This document shows, one piece after another, positions 10,678 to 22,447 of a DNA stretch of 64,000 bases (within the stretch, counting starts at the first letter, position 1; each line of letters opens with the position of its first letter). The DNA lies in NCBI GenBank assembly GCA_037074705.1, contig CM073591.1, positions 132,997,032-133,061,031 of the forward strand. The letters are read 5' to 3'. The notes under the pieces are model-generated. The model ran no database searches, was not told the DNA's origin, and worked only from the letters and a program-made list of their open reading frames with translations. The translations under genes and the position numbers were made by a program. The stretch comes from Zhengitettix transpicula. Its lineage: Eukaryota > Arthropoda > Insecta > Orthoptera > Tetrigidae.

Positions 10678-13600
10678 GTATTCTTATTATATTATTTGAT
10701 AACAATTGGAACTTCAATGGCATTGCATTTAAATAAAAATTTGATTTAATACAACAGCGTTATTTTTTATTTTCCGTAGGTATGACTTTCACAAAGTCTG
10801 GAGATCTTACGGAGCATATGTACTGCTCAGAGCAAATACATATTCCGCCTTCATTCCCTTACATTTTAAGGCAATTTTGTAAAGCTGCTATACGGACGCA
10901 GCCCTATGATCTCTTACGATGGTCTGCAGCATATTTTCGTGCAATGGCAAATGGTGAAGAACCCCCTGTTAAGAAACGAATGGAATTCCCATATACAGAT
11001 CTACCATCTGGTTTAACTCCAGGATTCTTAAAAATTTTGCTGAGACAGGTACAAAGCACAGGAGTGATTTTACATTTAAATAATTCTTAATATGTTCTAT
11101 ATTAAACAGTTCGTTTCAAGTTTTATTATTTAAATCATAATTTTCTATAAAAGTTTACTAATTTTGAATATGATCAATTGAAATTTCTATGTAATATCCA
11201 TTTTAAATGAATAATCAAAATAAATACAAGAAGGAAGGGCTAAGGAAGAATCTGTAATGTTGATGCTAGTTCACATTGCTTTACAGGAAAAAGACAAATA
11301 TTCAAATGTAAATTTAATTATTAAATCATATTAATATAAATACATTTTTTAACTTTAAATAAATTATCTATGCAGGTTTGTGTATGAGTAACTACACACT
11401 TGGTGAATTCCACTTAGCTACTAGTCAACATATGAGTTAACTTCTTTTATGTTCAAACTGCTTCCCTTCTGTGTTGACACACTGTCAAAGTCTACCTGAA
11501 ACTTCCTGACACTCATATATGAATATTTTTGTAAAGATTGTGGAAGGCGTCCTCAATATAAGCAGGTAACAGAAGTGTGTAGTTACTTTTGCACCACAAA
11601 AGGATGTGGAATTGCTTACATCATTAAAGTAATTGGTTTGGTAATGAAATAGAGCAAGTAGGTGACTTACCTGAAATTCTTTAAATTCTGTCTTTCTAAA
11701 TTTAAAGAACTAACTAAACTATCACCTCCAAACCTTCATCAACATTCTTGTCTTCCATGTTACTCCTCCATCCTTTCTTAACAACCCAACTTTACCTATT
11801 GTCAATGCCAAGCCCTCCACAACCTCCAACACTGTGCTAATATCATCATTCTTCTGGCTGACAAGGGCTCCACCACTCTTGTAATGGATGTGGAGAGTTA
11901 CATGGCTGAGGCACTTCGCCAACTGTGGAATGACAAAACTTATAAACATGTCCCTTCTGATCCCAATCCTTCTATAACCTCTTATATAGACAAGTTCGTT
12001 CATACACACAGCTCTCTTTAAAAAATGATCACCCTATTCTATCAAGCTCCTCACTCCAAAAAATCCTAAAACAACTGCTCCAAAAAATCAACAAAACTGG
12101 GGTCCTGCCAATTGTCACTGTCTACAACTCCCCTAATGAAAGGATTTCCTCCTGAAGACATGGTATTTGTTCCTACCGCAAGGTTTGCAAACTGGCATAG
12201 ATGAGCAAGTGAGGGTGTGTGCTTTGCAGGGGTGTGCGAGTAAATTGCGGAGATTAGGTGAGCATCTGAATGCAACCCTCGGGTAGGTGGGGAGTATGGA
12301 TAACCCATGTCCTATCAAATTTCCATACACCCAAACCCATTCTTGACCAGACAAGAAAAGTAGTCCACCCCTCACAATAACCTACTTCCCTGGACTACAA
12401 AAAATCCACTGTACCAACAACCCTGACCTAAAAACCATTCTCCCCACAATACTCCCCACCTGCCCAAGGGTTGCATTCATACACCCACCCAACCTCCACA
12501 ATTTACTCATCCACCCCTGCAAAGGAGAGATGGTAACATTTTCTTTGATTTTGTAGGTAACTATTTGAGAACGATTTTGGAAGATTGTAGTAGGTTGAAG
12601 GATAGGACTATTGTGGCACCTGTTCCTACAGGTAGGGTGAAACCCAGCTTAAGTGGGGGATTGTGAAGGTTGGGCCTATAAGGATGCATGAGGATGATGT
12701 GGACATTTGGAGGGTGTCTGAAGGCAAGCCTTGGACAGGTGGGTAGGATATTTTTTATATATGGGTTAGATTTCAGTCGGGTGTAAGCTAGGCACTTAAA
12801 CAAATAAATAATATATATTAATTTAGTGGTCATAATAAGTTGATAATATGTACAATTTTTTAAAAGTATTTTGGATAAATTAGGAAAAATGATTCTTATA
12901 TGGGTTTACATCATTTAAATATTTCTTCCTTTTTGAGAATAAAAGTCACTGGAGCTATTTTTAATTATCCAGGAAAATTAACCTTATGCATATGTCAATA
13001 TATTACATTTGATATGATCTTGCAATATAATAAAATATTTGCTTAAGAAATAACAATATCCATATAAAGCCTCCAGGTGAATTAATATTTATTATTCTGG
13101 AAGCTTTCAACAATTTGTGACATATTCATCCTAAAATACTGTACAATCACTACAAAATCATTTAGTGCAGAACTTCTATTGTCTACAGTTGAAGAAATTT
13201 TGAGAGGGGGGAAGAAGGAGGAAAGAATGGTCATATGTTTTAATAACTATGTTCATCTTCAAAGAAAGGGTTTAGAGTGTACAGTAAAAGAGATTTTTTT
13301 ATAAAAGAATTCATAAAGAGAATGAAAAATTACAATAGATAAGTTTATACTTTTTGATTTCCTACTTCATCAACAGTTTGATGTATGTTCAAATCAGCAC
13401 AACAAGCTTAATACTATTATATAAATATGTTTGTGCAGTCAACATAATCTAAAATATTGATCCTAAAATTAATTGTTATCATAATCTAAGGAATATGGTT
13501 CCCATTATTACCTTAATTAAAGTCCTATTTAACATCACACAAAATAATTACTTTCGTACCCTTTATATCATGGTGAATGTACGGATATTACTATGTTTCG

Positions 13601-16600
13601 TATGTTTAATATATAATAATGTGTGTTTGTTATTTCCTTCTAATGTAAATATGTATGTCAAATACACACATATGTTTATCTACTCTTCTCTTCTCATAGG
13701 TGAACATGTTTTAATCATATAATGTATAATAAGGATTTTTTTACTCTCTTAAAATACCCAGTATATTCTTGACTTTCTTAAGTCACTATGGGTATATTTC
13801 TCTCGCTTAAGGAACTGGAAGTTTTAGAATCGAGATATGTACACTCAGTTTTATTAATCTTTTAAGGTACAGAGAGTTTTCTGTTGTTGAATAAATAGTA
13901 TACAGAATTGTTAAGATTAATTATTAGATAGATAAATATATTTAATTTATTCAATTAGTCCTCAGATGAGGAAATAGTTACTAGAAGTTATGGTATGCTA
14001 ACCTAGAATATAAACATTTTTGAACAATATAACTACTAACATAGTAAAACAAATACAAATTAAATAATAATGTATTTAACAAAGCACACACATACACAAA
14101 CAATGGGAAGCCACTTCTCAGAGTTAAACCATGAGTCTTTTATATACAGATAAACAAAGAAAAGACCAGAAAAATGAAACATAAAGTATACAATGAAATT
14201 GTTTTTTAGTTTCCAACTGGGCACCATTGACTAAACACAACATTTCATCAATTAGGTCCATTGTTATCTTCTAGGAGAAAAACCTACAGAAATTTTTACA
14301 ATATATTTACATAGATATAATAGATAATTACTACTTTATTAATCTTTATTTTAGGAATTATAAATATAAAATATTATTTTCTATCCTAATATCTATTACA
14401 CTACTGAAGAAAATAATTTCAACTATTAGGACAACACTTAAGAAAACTTTTGTACTGAGTAAAACATGACTTCCAATAAAATATTCTTACACTGATTCCC
14501 AAAATTCTTGTCATTACTATTGTTCTTTATCTCTGGAGGAAGGCTACATGTGTTCAGGTGAGTGGTGTGTTCAAATGACTGGGATTTGGGCCCAATTTGA
14601 TGGTTTGGGGTTCACTGAGTGCCACTTTCAATGCCAGTCTCTTCAACATGGGGTGGATGTTGGAAAGAGTTTATTTATAAAGATTATTTCTTTTGCCTTG
14701 GTACTACAGCCTATTTAGGACCTTGGCCTACCAGAGCGACTGACAGACAGTCATCTTCCATGATATATTCGAGTTATTTTTTATAGTGGCACACGATCAG
14801 AATATCAATTCTCCTTCAGTCTTAACCTCAGTTTTCCAAACCATGACAAGTACATACATCTATATCCATGTCAGGATTCAAACTCTCTATGATGTGAGGC
14901 AGTGATATTTGCTGTTACACCACAGAAGGTCAGCAAATTATAGAGTTTAGTGTCAAATTAATCATTATGTTATAAAGAACTGTTGAAAACTTGGAGACTG
15001 TTTCTGGTTATTTCTTCATGTCAATGACAATTAATCAACTTCCCAATATAATATAGCTAATCATCTGGAATATATATTACCATTAACTATATTACAAATT
15101 AAATGTAAATAAATAGTTTAACATAATATAAAAAATTTAAAATATATTTTCATTTAGAATAATACTGCATGATATTTAATGTTTTTAATATGAAGTCTAA
15201 TTGAATTTAATAAAATATCAAAAATCTATATCTGGAGTTCATTTTATAACCTACTTCAGAAAAATAATTATAACATGAACCTCCCTCTGCTATGAGGGCA
15301 AGTCAATATTATTGAGCTGAATGACTGGAAATGTTATGTTAGTGGAAATTATATGATTCAGAATCTTATACTTACTTTCTTGGCTCCTGACTCAGAGCCT
15401 TAAAAATATGGTCAAACCAAGAGCGAGGTTTAAAATTTTTCGTATTTCAGATGTTGATTGTTTCGTTGATCATTCAAAAATAAACTCTCTGTATAGGTGA
15501 AGAGTAGTAAAGGTTGGTGCCATATTTGTAATATATGAATAAATAGCATTGTCTCAAATTTTGAGAATATACAATCATTTTAAAGATTCAATAGCCTCTC
15601 ATCTAATGAACATTATTGGCCTCCATTAAAATGAACACAGTGATAAATTTGTAAATAGTATGTGCCTTTAACTAATTTATTAAACTACTATAATTATATT
15701 TGAAAATGATCATGTGTAATTTGCATCAGTTTATGGTTGTATACATCTTAGGACAAATATATTTTTTCATTAGACATTTTAATTATGACTTTATTTATAC
15801 TGTCATTGTATTTCTAACTTTCAATTAAGTTATTTTTATAGTTAAGAAAGAAACGTGTTGTTCCCACTGAGCTCTTGTACAAGAAATGGGATGGCCTATG
15901 CCTTCATAATAATGTTCTGAAAGAATTCCTGTATATTGGAAACTTTGAGGATGATGTTGATGTGTTACAATTTGTAGCAATTGCTGCAGGTCATCTTACC
16001 AATGTAAGTACCAGTTAAATATTGTCAAATAAAAAGGCATAAAAATAAATCATGTTGACAGAAAACAGATAGAGAGATGAGCATAGTTTCCATGTCAAAC
16101 AGAAAATTTATCTAATTTTTCTCTTGGGTGTTATCTTCTTTCAAGTGGAAGATCAATCTACTGCACTCCACTCCACAAATCCAACACTATCTGATTTTCA
16201 TTCTCATATAAGCCATGCTTATCTCTCTGTTTCTCTTTCCTCTCATTTGTGTGTGTGTGTGTGCATATAAGAGCAACTGACTTACTGTAAATCAACAGAT
16301 GGCATCACCAGGCAATAACATAAAATTTTTAAGGACCTGAACCCCCTTCAGAAGAACTGCTGCATGTGTTAGTGTGTGTTCATTCTCCTTGGCACTACAC
16401 CCTATTTAAAATCTTGGCCTACCAGAACAACTGCCAGACAATCATCTTCCATGATACATTCCTGTTATTTTATTTACCTTTGGGGATGCCTTTTCCTCTC
16501 TCCATTTTTCAACTAAGGTTCCCACAAGCCGAGGCACCTTGGCCTGTTCTGAGAGGTGTATGTTCTGGGGTCACAGACCTTGGGCATACAGTAAGAGTTG

Positions 16601-18690
16601 TCAATTATTCCCATTGTAATAGTCCGCCAGCTGCCTCCTAAACTGGTCAAGGCACGGAGAAGGGAATGCTGCGCCCCCACAGCAAACTCCTCTCCCGCTA
16701 TCGGAAGGGCGTGGGACAAGTACCCAATGCCCGACCTACCTAATGCAAGTTTTCTAGGGTTTGTCCTGCATTACTTTTAGGCGAATGCCGGGTAGGATCC
16801 TTAAAATGTAGCCCGGGGTCCCTAGTTAACCCTTGGCTACCTTCCTCTACCCTTCCACATCCCCCCTTTCAAATCCCTTTCTATGCTATTAAAGGGGAGT
16901 TGCCATCATGTGGATTACCCTCATGTAGCCTGTTACCTAAAAACAAAAAAAATCTCTAAATATTGACGGGAACTTACATATTCAACTAAATCGTAACTGT
17001 CTTTCATTTAATTGTAAATTGCTATCATAATATATTTACAAGATCATATTATTTATGGACTCCATCAAGCACTCCTGAAAATGTAGTATACCTGTGTACA
17101 TCTCTAAATCTGATATATATTCTCTTTCTTATAATGTTTTCATTTCAAATATTTTTCATGAAACATATTTGTTCCATGTCATTCCTCTTATGAGGAATTT
17201 AAATTCTATATTATAAATAGCTATAAATATGTACTTTTTTTAGCTTATTTCCATGTGCTCTTTGATATCATCATCTCTCTTTCCATTACAAGATTTTGAC
17301 AGTAGATATTTTGATTTATGAACTTGTTTCGTAACCATGTAATTGTCATTCCTTATGTGGGTTCTAGTCCAACAAAGTAAACATACTAATATTTTGTAGA
17401 GTATAGAATAACATTTTGAATAAATTAAATTTATTCAAAATATTCTTTTATAAGATTTCACTTTTTGTGTTATTCTTTTTACCTTATATATATAATTATA
17501 TGTTCCATTACAAGTTGCCTTAACATTATAATCTTTTGAAAATGCAATTTCAGAACCAATTTTATGAAAATCATTTGATTAATTAAGAATGAAATTTTTA
17601 TAAATCACTTTGGATTTTAAGTAACTCTTTGATAATTGATTTATCATATTCATTTAAGTTAGTTTTAAAGGTACATTAATACATTCATTTAATTTATTTT
17701 AAAATTATACTTTTCTTGCAGTCTTTAAAGGAAACTATGATCCTATTGTGCGAGCTTCTAACTGACGAACCTGATGGAGGATCTGCTATGATTCCATTCT
17801 ACTTATTTTGTAATCTTTACAAATATTTAGCAAAAATAGATTGTGGTCCAATTCGTTATAAAGAAAGGAAAGCCATTTTGAGTAACTTAATGCCAGATCT
17901 TATTAATGCATCAGTTACAGAACACCGCCATATTACTGATGCCAAGCAAACTGAATTAAAAGGTGTATGTGAGGCTGAGTCAGTTGAAGCTGAAAAAACA
18001 GCAGATATATCAGATGAAACCAAGGAGCAAGAAGGTGAAACAATACCAGAAACTTTAGCGAAAGTAGTAGTTGATAAAGCAATTGACATGATATCAAAAC
18101 CAGAGTCTGAAGATTCACAAATGCTGACTAAATCTTCTTCAATACAAATGGATGATATAATTGATTCAAATATACATGAACCTGTTTCTAAAATGTCTGC
18201 AATTTTAACAGGGGAAATAGTTTCAAAAACATTGTCAATTGTTCATAATGAACCAGAAGTTATAGCACGTGAGATTTTGAATGAAATTGTGGATGTTGTG
18301 TCAAAGATTGCCGATGACAGTGCAATTTCACATCAAATAATACAAGGACCTGAGACTGTAACAAGTGAATCAGAGAAACCACATGAAATTGTAAAAGAAA
18401 GAGATGAGGCAAGGACAGAAGATATCAAAGAAATTAAAATTTCAAGGGATGAAGAAAAAGATAAGAATTTTTATAAATTACAAGAAAAGAAAAAGTACAA
18501 ACTTTTTGAAGTTAATGGTATTGGGCCTATTGTATCTGATAAACAACTTGACAATGTTATAACATTTTTAAATTACTGGTCTACCAGACAAGAAGAAATG
18601 ATTAAACCTCGTAATATTGAACATTTTTTGTGTCCACCATTGGATGCACTACCATTTTCACAAAAGTACAATGACTATGCTTTACAGTAA
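10626..18690 (+). CDS. ROPN1L: Ropporin-1-like protein (RIIa-domain flagellar protein)
   Basis: Four exons join in frame: 10626-10677, 10780-11048, 15842-16003 and 17722-18690, giving about 483 aa. Residues about 31-80 hold the RIIa dimerisation/docking fold as in ropporins, with MYCSEQIHIPP, then LRQFCKAAIRTQP and LLRWSAAYF. The next exons keep ropporin order (YIGNFEDDVDVLQF, then LCELLTDEPDGGSAMIPF and YKYLAKID). Vertebrate ROPN1L is about 230 aa. Here a lysine/glutamate-rich tail of roughly 220 residues follows, ending in a hydrophobic segment (NVITFLNYW). Family members bind AKAPs and sit in the sperm flagellum and radial-spoke region; that role is inferred by homology. The first exon may be untranslated, with the start at 10782. 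AATAAA sites occur at 18778 and 18782. Intron 2 (4.8 kb) and intron 3 contain transposon relics. Confidence 0.88.
10780..11048 (+). CDS. ROPN1L: ropporin-like exon 2 (RIIa domain)
   Basis: Acceptor ...tttccgtag at 10779 and donor CAG|GTACAA after 11048, ending in phase 0. It encodes the docking/dimerisation domain and the start of the ropporin linker. Confidence 0.9.
11100..11720. other. Ropporin intron 2 start, nothing assigned
   Basis: AT-rich intronic sequence without a recognised repeat. Confidence 0.5.
11780..12110 (+). pseudogene. Penelope-like element RT N-terminal fragment
   Basis: The plus frame from about 11833 to 12021 reads ILLADKGSTTLVMDVESY and then LWNDKTYKHVPSDPNPS. This matches the conserved start of Penelope-like reverse transcriptases (NIV...ADKG..TVVMD..EY...L.D..TY). 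It lies inside ropporin intron 2 and stops at 12021. A short isolated fragment. Confidence 0.55.
12215..12760. repeat. Diverged ~75-bp repeats in inverted orientation
   Basis: Sequence 12219-12297 ('ctttgcaggggtg...gtaggtggggag') is repeated as its reverse complement at about 12455-12528. A third, more diverged direct copy is at about 12670-12755 ('ggacaggtgggtagg'). This creates an inverted repeat of about 75-bp arms within ropporin intron 2. The short frames here on the minus strand are by-products of the repeat. Confidence 0.6.
12840..14685. other. Ropporin intron 2, nothing assigned
   Basis: AT-rich intron sequence with no recognised coding segment. Confidence 0.5.
14690..14935 (-). repeat. 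SINE with tRNA-like head and shared left module
   Basis: 'ccttggtactacagcctattta...gacagacagtcatcttccatga' is shared with the retroposon beginning near 16385. The right part carries the diverged B-box region ('caggattcaaactc') and 'gatgtgaggcagtgat' seen in the SINE fragments at 505 and 2485. It therefore links both families into one composite SINE type. Confidence 0.55.
14940..15841. other. Ropporin intron 2 end, nothing assigned
   Basis: AT-rich intron sequence leading to the acceptor at 15840-15841. Confidence 0.5.
15842..16003 (+). CDS. ROPN1L: ropporin-like exon 3
   Basis: Acceptor TTTTTATAG and donor AAT|GTAAGT; 54 codons in phase 0. It contains YKKWDGLCL and FLYIGNFEDD, matching the middle of ROPN1L. 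Confidence 0.9.
16380..16945 (+). mobile_element. Retroposon family R, near full copy
   Basis: About 560 bp ending in an A-rich tail ('acctaaaaacaaaaaaaa'). It shares long blocks with 23944-24494, 41955-42330, 44395-44640, 58950-59070 and, reversed, 61135-61350. Signature blocks are 'gtgggacaagtacccaatgcc', 'aatgccgggtaggatcctta' and 'gttaacccttggctacct'. It sits in ropporin intron 3. The frames in it have no known protein motifs, so it is a non-autonomous LINE-mobilised element. Confidence 0.7.
16950..17721. other. Ropporin intron 3, nothing assigned
   Basis: AT-rich intron sequence up to the acceptor ttttcttgcag. Confidence 0.5.
17722..18690 (+). CDS. ROPN1L: ropporin-like exon 4 with long acidic tail
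   Basis: The acceptor cttgcag ends at 17721. The exon encodes 322 residues and stops with TAA at 18688-18690. The first third is ropporin-like; the rest is rich in Glu, Lys, Ser and Ile with imperfect repeats of a 'MS.I...EIVSKTLSIV' type helix. The C-terminal part (GIGPIVSDKQLDNVITFLNYW) has low charge and looks folded. Confidence 0.9.
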   Translation, partial: SLKETMILLCELLTDEPDGGSAMIPFYLFCNLYKYLAKIDCGPIRYKERKAILSNLMPDLINASVTEHRHITDAKQTELKGVCEAESVEAEKTADISDETKEQEGETIPETLAKVVVDKAIDMISKPESEDSQMLTKSSSIQMDDIIDSNIHEPVSKMSAILTGEIVSKTLSIVHNEPEVIAREILNEIVDVVSKIADDSAISHQIIQGPETVTSESEKPHEIVKERDEARTEDIKEIKISRDEEKDKNFYKLQEKKKYKLFEVNGIGPIVSDKQLDNVITFLNYWSTRQEEMIKPRNIEHFLCPPLDALPFSQKYNDYALQ

Positions 18691-18777
18691 ACTCATTATT
18701 TTCGCATATTGAATATTCTAGGAAACTTTACTCTTATGACAATTCAGTTTATATATTTTTTCATAACTAGCCCTGGA

Positions 18778-18787
18778 AATAAATAAA
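18778..18787 (+). terminator. Polyadenylation signals of ropporin-like gene
   Basis: Overlapping AATAAA hexamers about 90 bp past the stop codon. Confidence 0.6.
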
Positions 18788-18799
18788 ACTATAGTTGAA

Positions 18800-19528
18800 T
18801 TGATAAACTCCAGCAAATGAAATTGAGCACTATTTTTATTTCTTAAATATAAAAATAATTTTACTCATAATAAGTGACAATAGATGATTAATGGATAGTT
18901 AAGTAAAAATACATTCGTGCTATTTTTTTATTGACTCCTTATTTATGTACAATCAGTCCACTTGACGGACTATGAATACATTTTATGAGAATACTTAAAT
19001 CAAATAATTAACACTATATACATGTCAGTAAGAGCAATGTTCCAGTGAGCATCCTCTGTAGTTTTAAATATAGATAAGAATACTGCTATTTAAAAATAAA
19101 ATTATTAATTATTTTTCTCATACTGACAAATGAATATAGAAAATGTTAACATGTCCATTGATTATACTGAATCAACTTGAATTTAAGGAAATGTTCTTTT
19201 TTAAATGAAAATAAATATATCATTGACCTACTTTTCTCTTGAATTCACAAAACTCTGGGCAAGAAATAGAATCAAATAATGGATTAAAAAATTAATTTTT
19301 GTAGGGTAAAATCTAACTGGAAGAATATGACATAGGTACAGATGGCTTATTAGAATATGAAAGACTGATTCCTCAAAGTAGAGAATTTAGATAAATTTTG
19401 CTGGTGTTATCCTACTTCTTCAGCAGTAAGCAAGTCTCATTTATATGACTGCAGATTAGATTCTGTTATCTGAAGGAGATGACAGCATTGAAATTTTGTG
19501 CTGCAACATACAAACGCATAAAGAACTA
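18800..19528. other. Intergenic, nothing assigned
   Basis: AT-rich spacer between two convergent genes. Confidence 0.5.
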
Positions 19529-19552
19529 TATATATATATATATATATATATT
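19529..19552. repeat. (TA)n run
   Basis: Simple TA run that borders the fold-back element cluster. Confidence 0.9.
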
Positions 19553-19582
19553 GTAATAGTGAGAATGTGACATTGTCAAAAA

Positions 19583-19889
19583 TATTGGTATGGAAAGGAC
19601 AGAGAGATAGGTTGTGGCTTACCTGAAAGTGAAGTGCGGTGTCGCCATGAGGAACTGAAGGTTGTTCTTCAAATTTTCGGAGGCTCTAAGCCTCCTTCTT
19701 CAGGAAGGAGTGTTACACCATTCCGTGCACCGGCCAGCTGCGGAATGGTGCACTGAATGGTGTAACACTCCTTCCTGAAGAAAGAGGCTGAGAGCCTCCG
19801 AAAATTTGAAGAACAACCTTCAGTTCCTCATGGCGACACCGCACTTCACTTTCAGGTAAGCCACAACCTATCTCTCTATCCTTTCCATA

Positions 19890-19897
<8 letters not shown>
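19583..19897. repeat. Fold-back element: ~150-bp inverted arms
   Basis: Left arm 19583-19733 and right arm 19747-19897 are near-perfect reverse complements around a short centre 'cggccagctgcgg'. Each arm includes a hammerhead-like core (see findings). It lies between (TA)n runs at 19529 and 19893. Confidence 0.85.

Positions 19898-19931
<34 letters not shown>
19893..19931. repeat. (TA)n run
   Basis: TA microsatellite between the palindrome and the next partial copy. Confidence 0.9.
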
Positions 19932-19934
<3 letters not shown>

Positions 19935-20058
19935 GCAACATTGGTATGGAAAGGAAAGAGAAAGTGAAGTGCTGTGTAGCCATAAGGAACCGAAGGTTGT
20001 TCTTCAAATTTTCGGAGGCTTCTTCAGGAAGGAGTGTTACACCATTCCGTGCACCTTC

Positions 20059-20060
<2 letters not shown>
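19935..20060. repeat. Partial fold-back family copy
   Basis: Repeats the left arm of 19583-19733 ('ggtatggaaaggaaagag...aaattttcggaggc') but has lost one side of the GC stem. It ends directly in (TA)n. Confidence 0.75.

Positions 20061-20110
<50 letters not shown>
20060..20110. repeat. (TA)n run
   Basis: Simple TA microsatellite. Confidence 0.95.
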
Positions 20111-20112
<2 letters not shown>

Positions 20113-20124
20113 CACTTGTGGAAA

Positions 20125-20301
20125 ATGTGACAAAGTCAAATAAAATAACACATTAGGATAGAAAAGAGAGACAGTGATGCCAAATTAACTTAAATCAGTA
20201 GTTGGTCCAGTTGGCATAGGTGGAACTTCAAATTTTCAAGGGCTTGAGCCCCCCATCTCAGGAAGGAAGATCTGAACTGCATGCTGGCCAGGCCAATTCG
20301 T

Positions 20302-20304
<3 letters not shown>
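20125..20304. repeat. Diverged fold-back family copy
   Basis: Contains 'acacattaggatag', shared with 36957, and 'aaattttcaagggcttgagcc...tcaggaaggaagatc', a hammerhead-like core on the minus strand. Flanked by (TA)n on both sides. Confidence 0.65.

Positions 20305-20355
<51 letters not shown>
20305..20355. repeat. (TA)n run
   Basis: Simple TA microsatellite closing the cluster. Confidence 0.95.
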
Positions 20356-20356
<1 letters not shown>

Positions 20357-20359
20357 GAT

Positions 20360-22205
20360 CACTCTTCCCATAAGATAGCATAAGCTTGCATAATCCAAAA
20401 AAGTCACACTTTTGATTCTACCATTTGCAGCTCAATAATCACTTTGCATTACAGATTAATTAATTAACTCTATGCATACATAAATAAAATGCAACATCTA
20501 AATTTGATATTTTACAGCAAACAGTTTATTGAAAATAATTTATTAAATATGTGTTAACTAAACAAAATTCTGAACACTGCTATCTCTGAATTATATACAA
20601 GTTTGACTTTTTATTTACATACACATAGTTTAGCAATGACAATGTCAAATTTAATGGAGGTACACAAGTAATTTTTACTTGTAATTTGCTGTTTGCGAGT
20701 ATACAGAATTTGCTGTACTTTAACATGCAAAATTAAATCATTGTAAAAAAATTTCCAAAATTACATATGCATCACAAGTTTATTGTAGTCACAAAGTTGT
20801 CATTAAGAATAACCAAAGTTAGAAATTTCAGTAAATTTGAATTTTAACCATTTTTTTATGTTATTTTGTACAAGACACTGATCCACTTGATAATCTGGTG
20901 GTGATGATCAAGGCTCTAGGAAGTTCAGACAGAAACCAAACTCTGTGAACATGAGCCAGATTGAAGGTTCTCCGTGTCACGTTGTGAACCACAAATCCGG
21001 GTGGAGTCTGCCAAAGATTTCCAGTTGAACATTATCTTTGAATTCCCACCCTCTCAATTGACCTATCTGCCCAGAAAAAAATTAATTAGTTTGATGCCAG
21101 AGTGGAGGCCTGTATTAAATCAATACTTTGAAAATGTTCTGAAATATTGTGATAACTTGCAGGAGCACGTCAACTTGGTATGGAGCTAGGCTAAGAATTG
21201 TCGGAGATCAAGCAGAAAAGTGAGCTCCTGGCGTTTTTCCCATTCTTGTGCATTATAACAGTTAAAAACACCGTTTTTGAGCATCTTTTGATAGTTACAC
21301 TTTTTCTCAGTTGAAAAGTAAGCTATAGAAATTTTATGTGTGTGTGGTCAAACACATTCAAAAAATTACTACAAACTAAATAGAAAAATGACAAATTTAT
21401 GACTTGGACCTGTGACATTGTTGAATCTTGTTGTGGGTAAGTGCAGATGTACCTAAGGGCTGTCTGAAGGTTATATTAAAATTATTAAAGTAGATTCATT
21501 TTTTATGTATGTGTATCACATGATGAAGGCCCAAAGTTGGGATGAACCATCGCATGCCAATTGTTTACAAACTTTCACTGTAAATGTAATCATTGAACTT
21601 ACTAAACCATTTTCTGACTTATCGGCTAATATACTTATTTTGTTTTTAATATTTTCATAAAATATTTTTATTAAGTGTTGCATCTGGTTCTATATTCAAT
21701 TTAAAATAGTTATGCTTAAAATAAAAAATTAATCTCTTCAACATAATCAAATAAATTGTACTCTACACAAGATACCATAAGAACATATGAACATAAAAGG
21801 TGATTTATATAATAAATTACAAATAGTAATTGTCTGTAAAAACACTTTATTTTAATTTACTATATACATATTTAAATATTTTCATCATTATAACAATATT
21901 ACTTTAATTATAACAAATAATATTTTTGCTGTAGTGTGTTACTGAAAAAAATATATGACTTCAGTATTTATAATTTTTTGTTTCATTACAAATTGTCTTC
22001 CCCACAAAATTGCAATATTTCAGTACTGTGCAGTTCATACAAAAATACACAGGTTTTATGAACATAATCCAATAAAGCATTTTATTTACAAATAAGGATA
22101 TTTTACTCTTAAACAATTAACCATTTTGCATAAGTAAAAATTTATTTTACACAAGAGCATCATTTAGGAAGACAAATCCTTATCTATCCCTGAAGAATTT
22201 TTATT
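20360..22205. other. Intergenic, no gene recognised
   Basis: The frame at 20974-21189 plus (71 codons) has no known motif and no splice context. The sequence around 21510-21545 has the look of a Penelope-type terminus but is not assigned. Confidence 0.4.
22082..22087 (-). terminator. Candidate polyadenylation signal of GOSR1
   Basis: AATAAA on the minus strand about 125 bp past the GOSR1 stop. Confidence 0.4.
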
Positions 22206-22209
22206 CACA

Positions 22210-22447
22210 TCAATGAAATGCATACATTAACAATAAAATGGTGCAAATACCAACAACCAATCCAAGAATGATTGAATCTCTTCTTTTACGAATATTAATT
22301 CTTTGTAGAAGACTATTAATTATAGGAAAGCGATTGGAAATATCATTTATTTTGGTTTGTAATCGTTTGAATGTTAGACGTTGTGAAACAAGGTGATCCC
22401 TTGTGTCTACAGCAATAGATATCTGTTCATCAATAAGGCGATCAGAA
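22210..22447 (-). CDS. GOSR1: GOSR1 exon 6 (SNARE helix and membrane anchor)
   Basis: Acceptor ATTTTACAG before 22447; stop TGA at 22212-22210. It encodes the last 79 residues. Confidence 0.95.

Noticed and set aside
16366..16780. Frames shared between 16.4, 24.0 and 41.9 kb that look conserved
   Set aside because: Their conservation comes from being copies of one retroposon; frames are open on both strands and lack domains.
19876..20381. Short frames with long Tyr-Ile repeats
   Set aside because: They are translations of (TA)n microsatellites.
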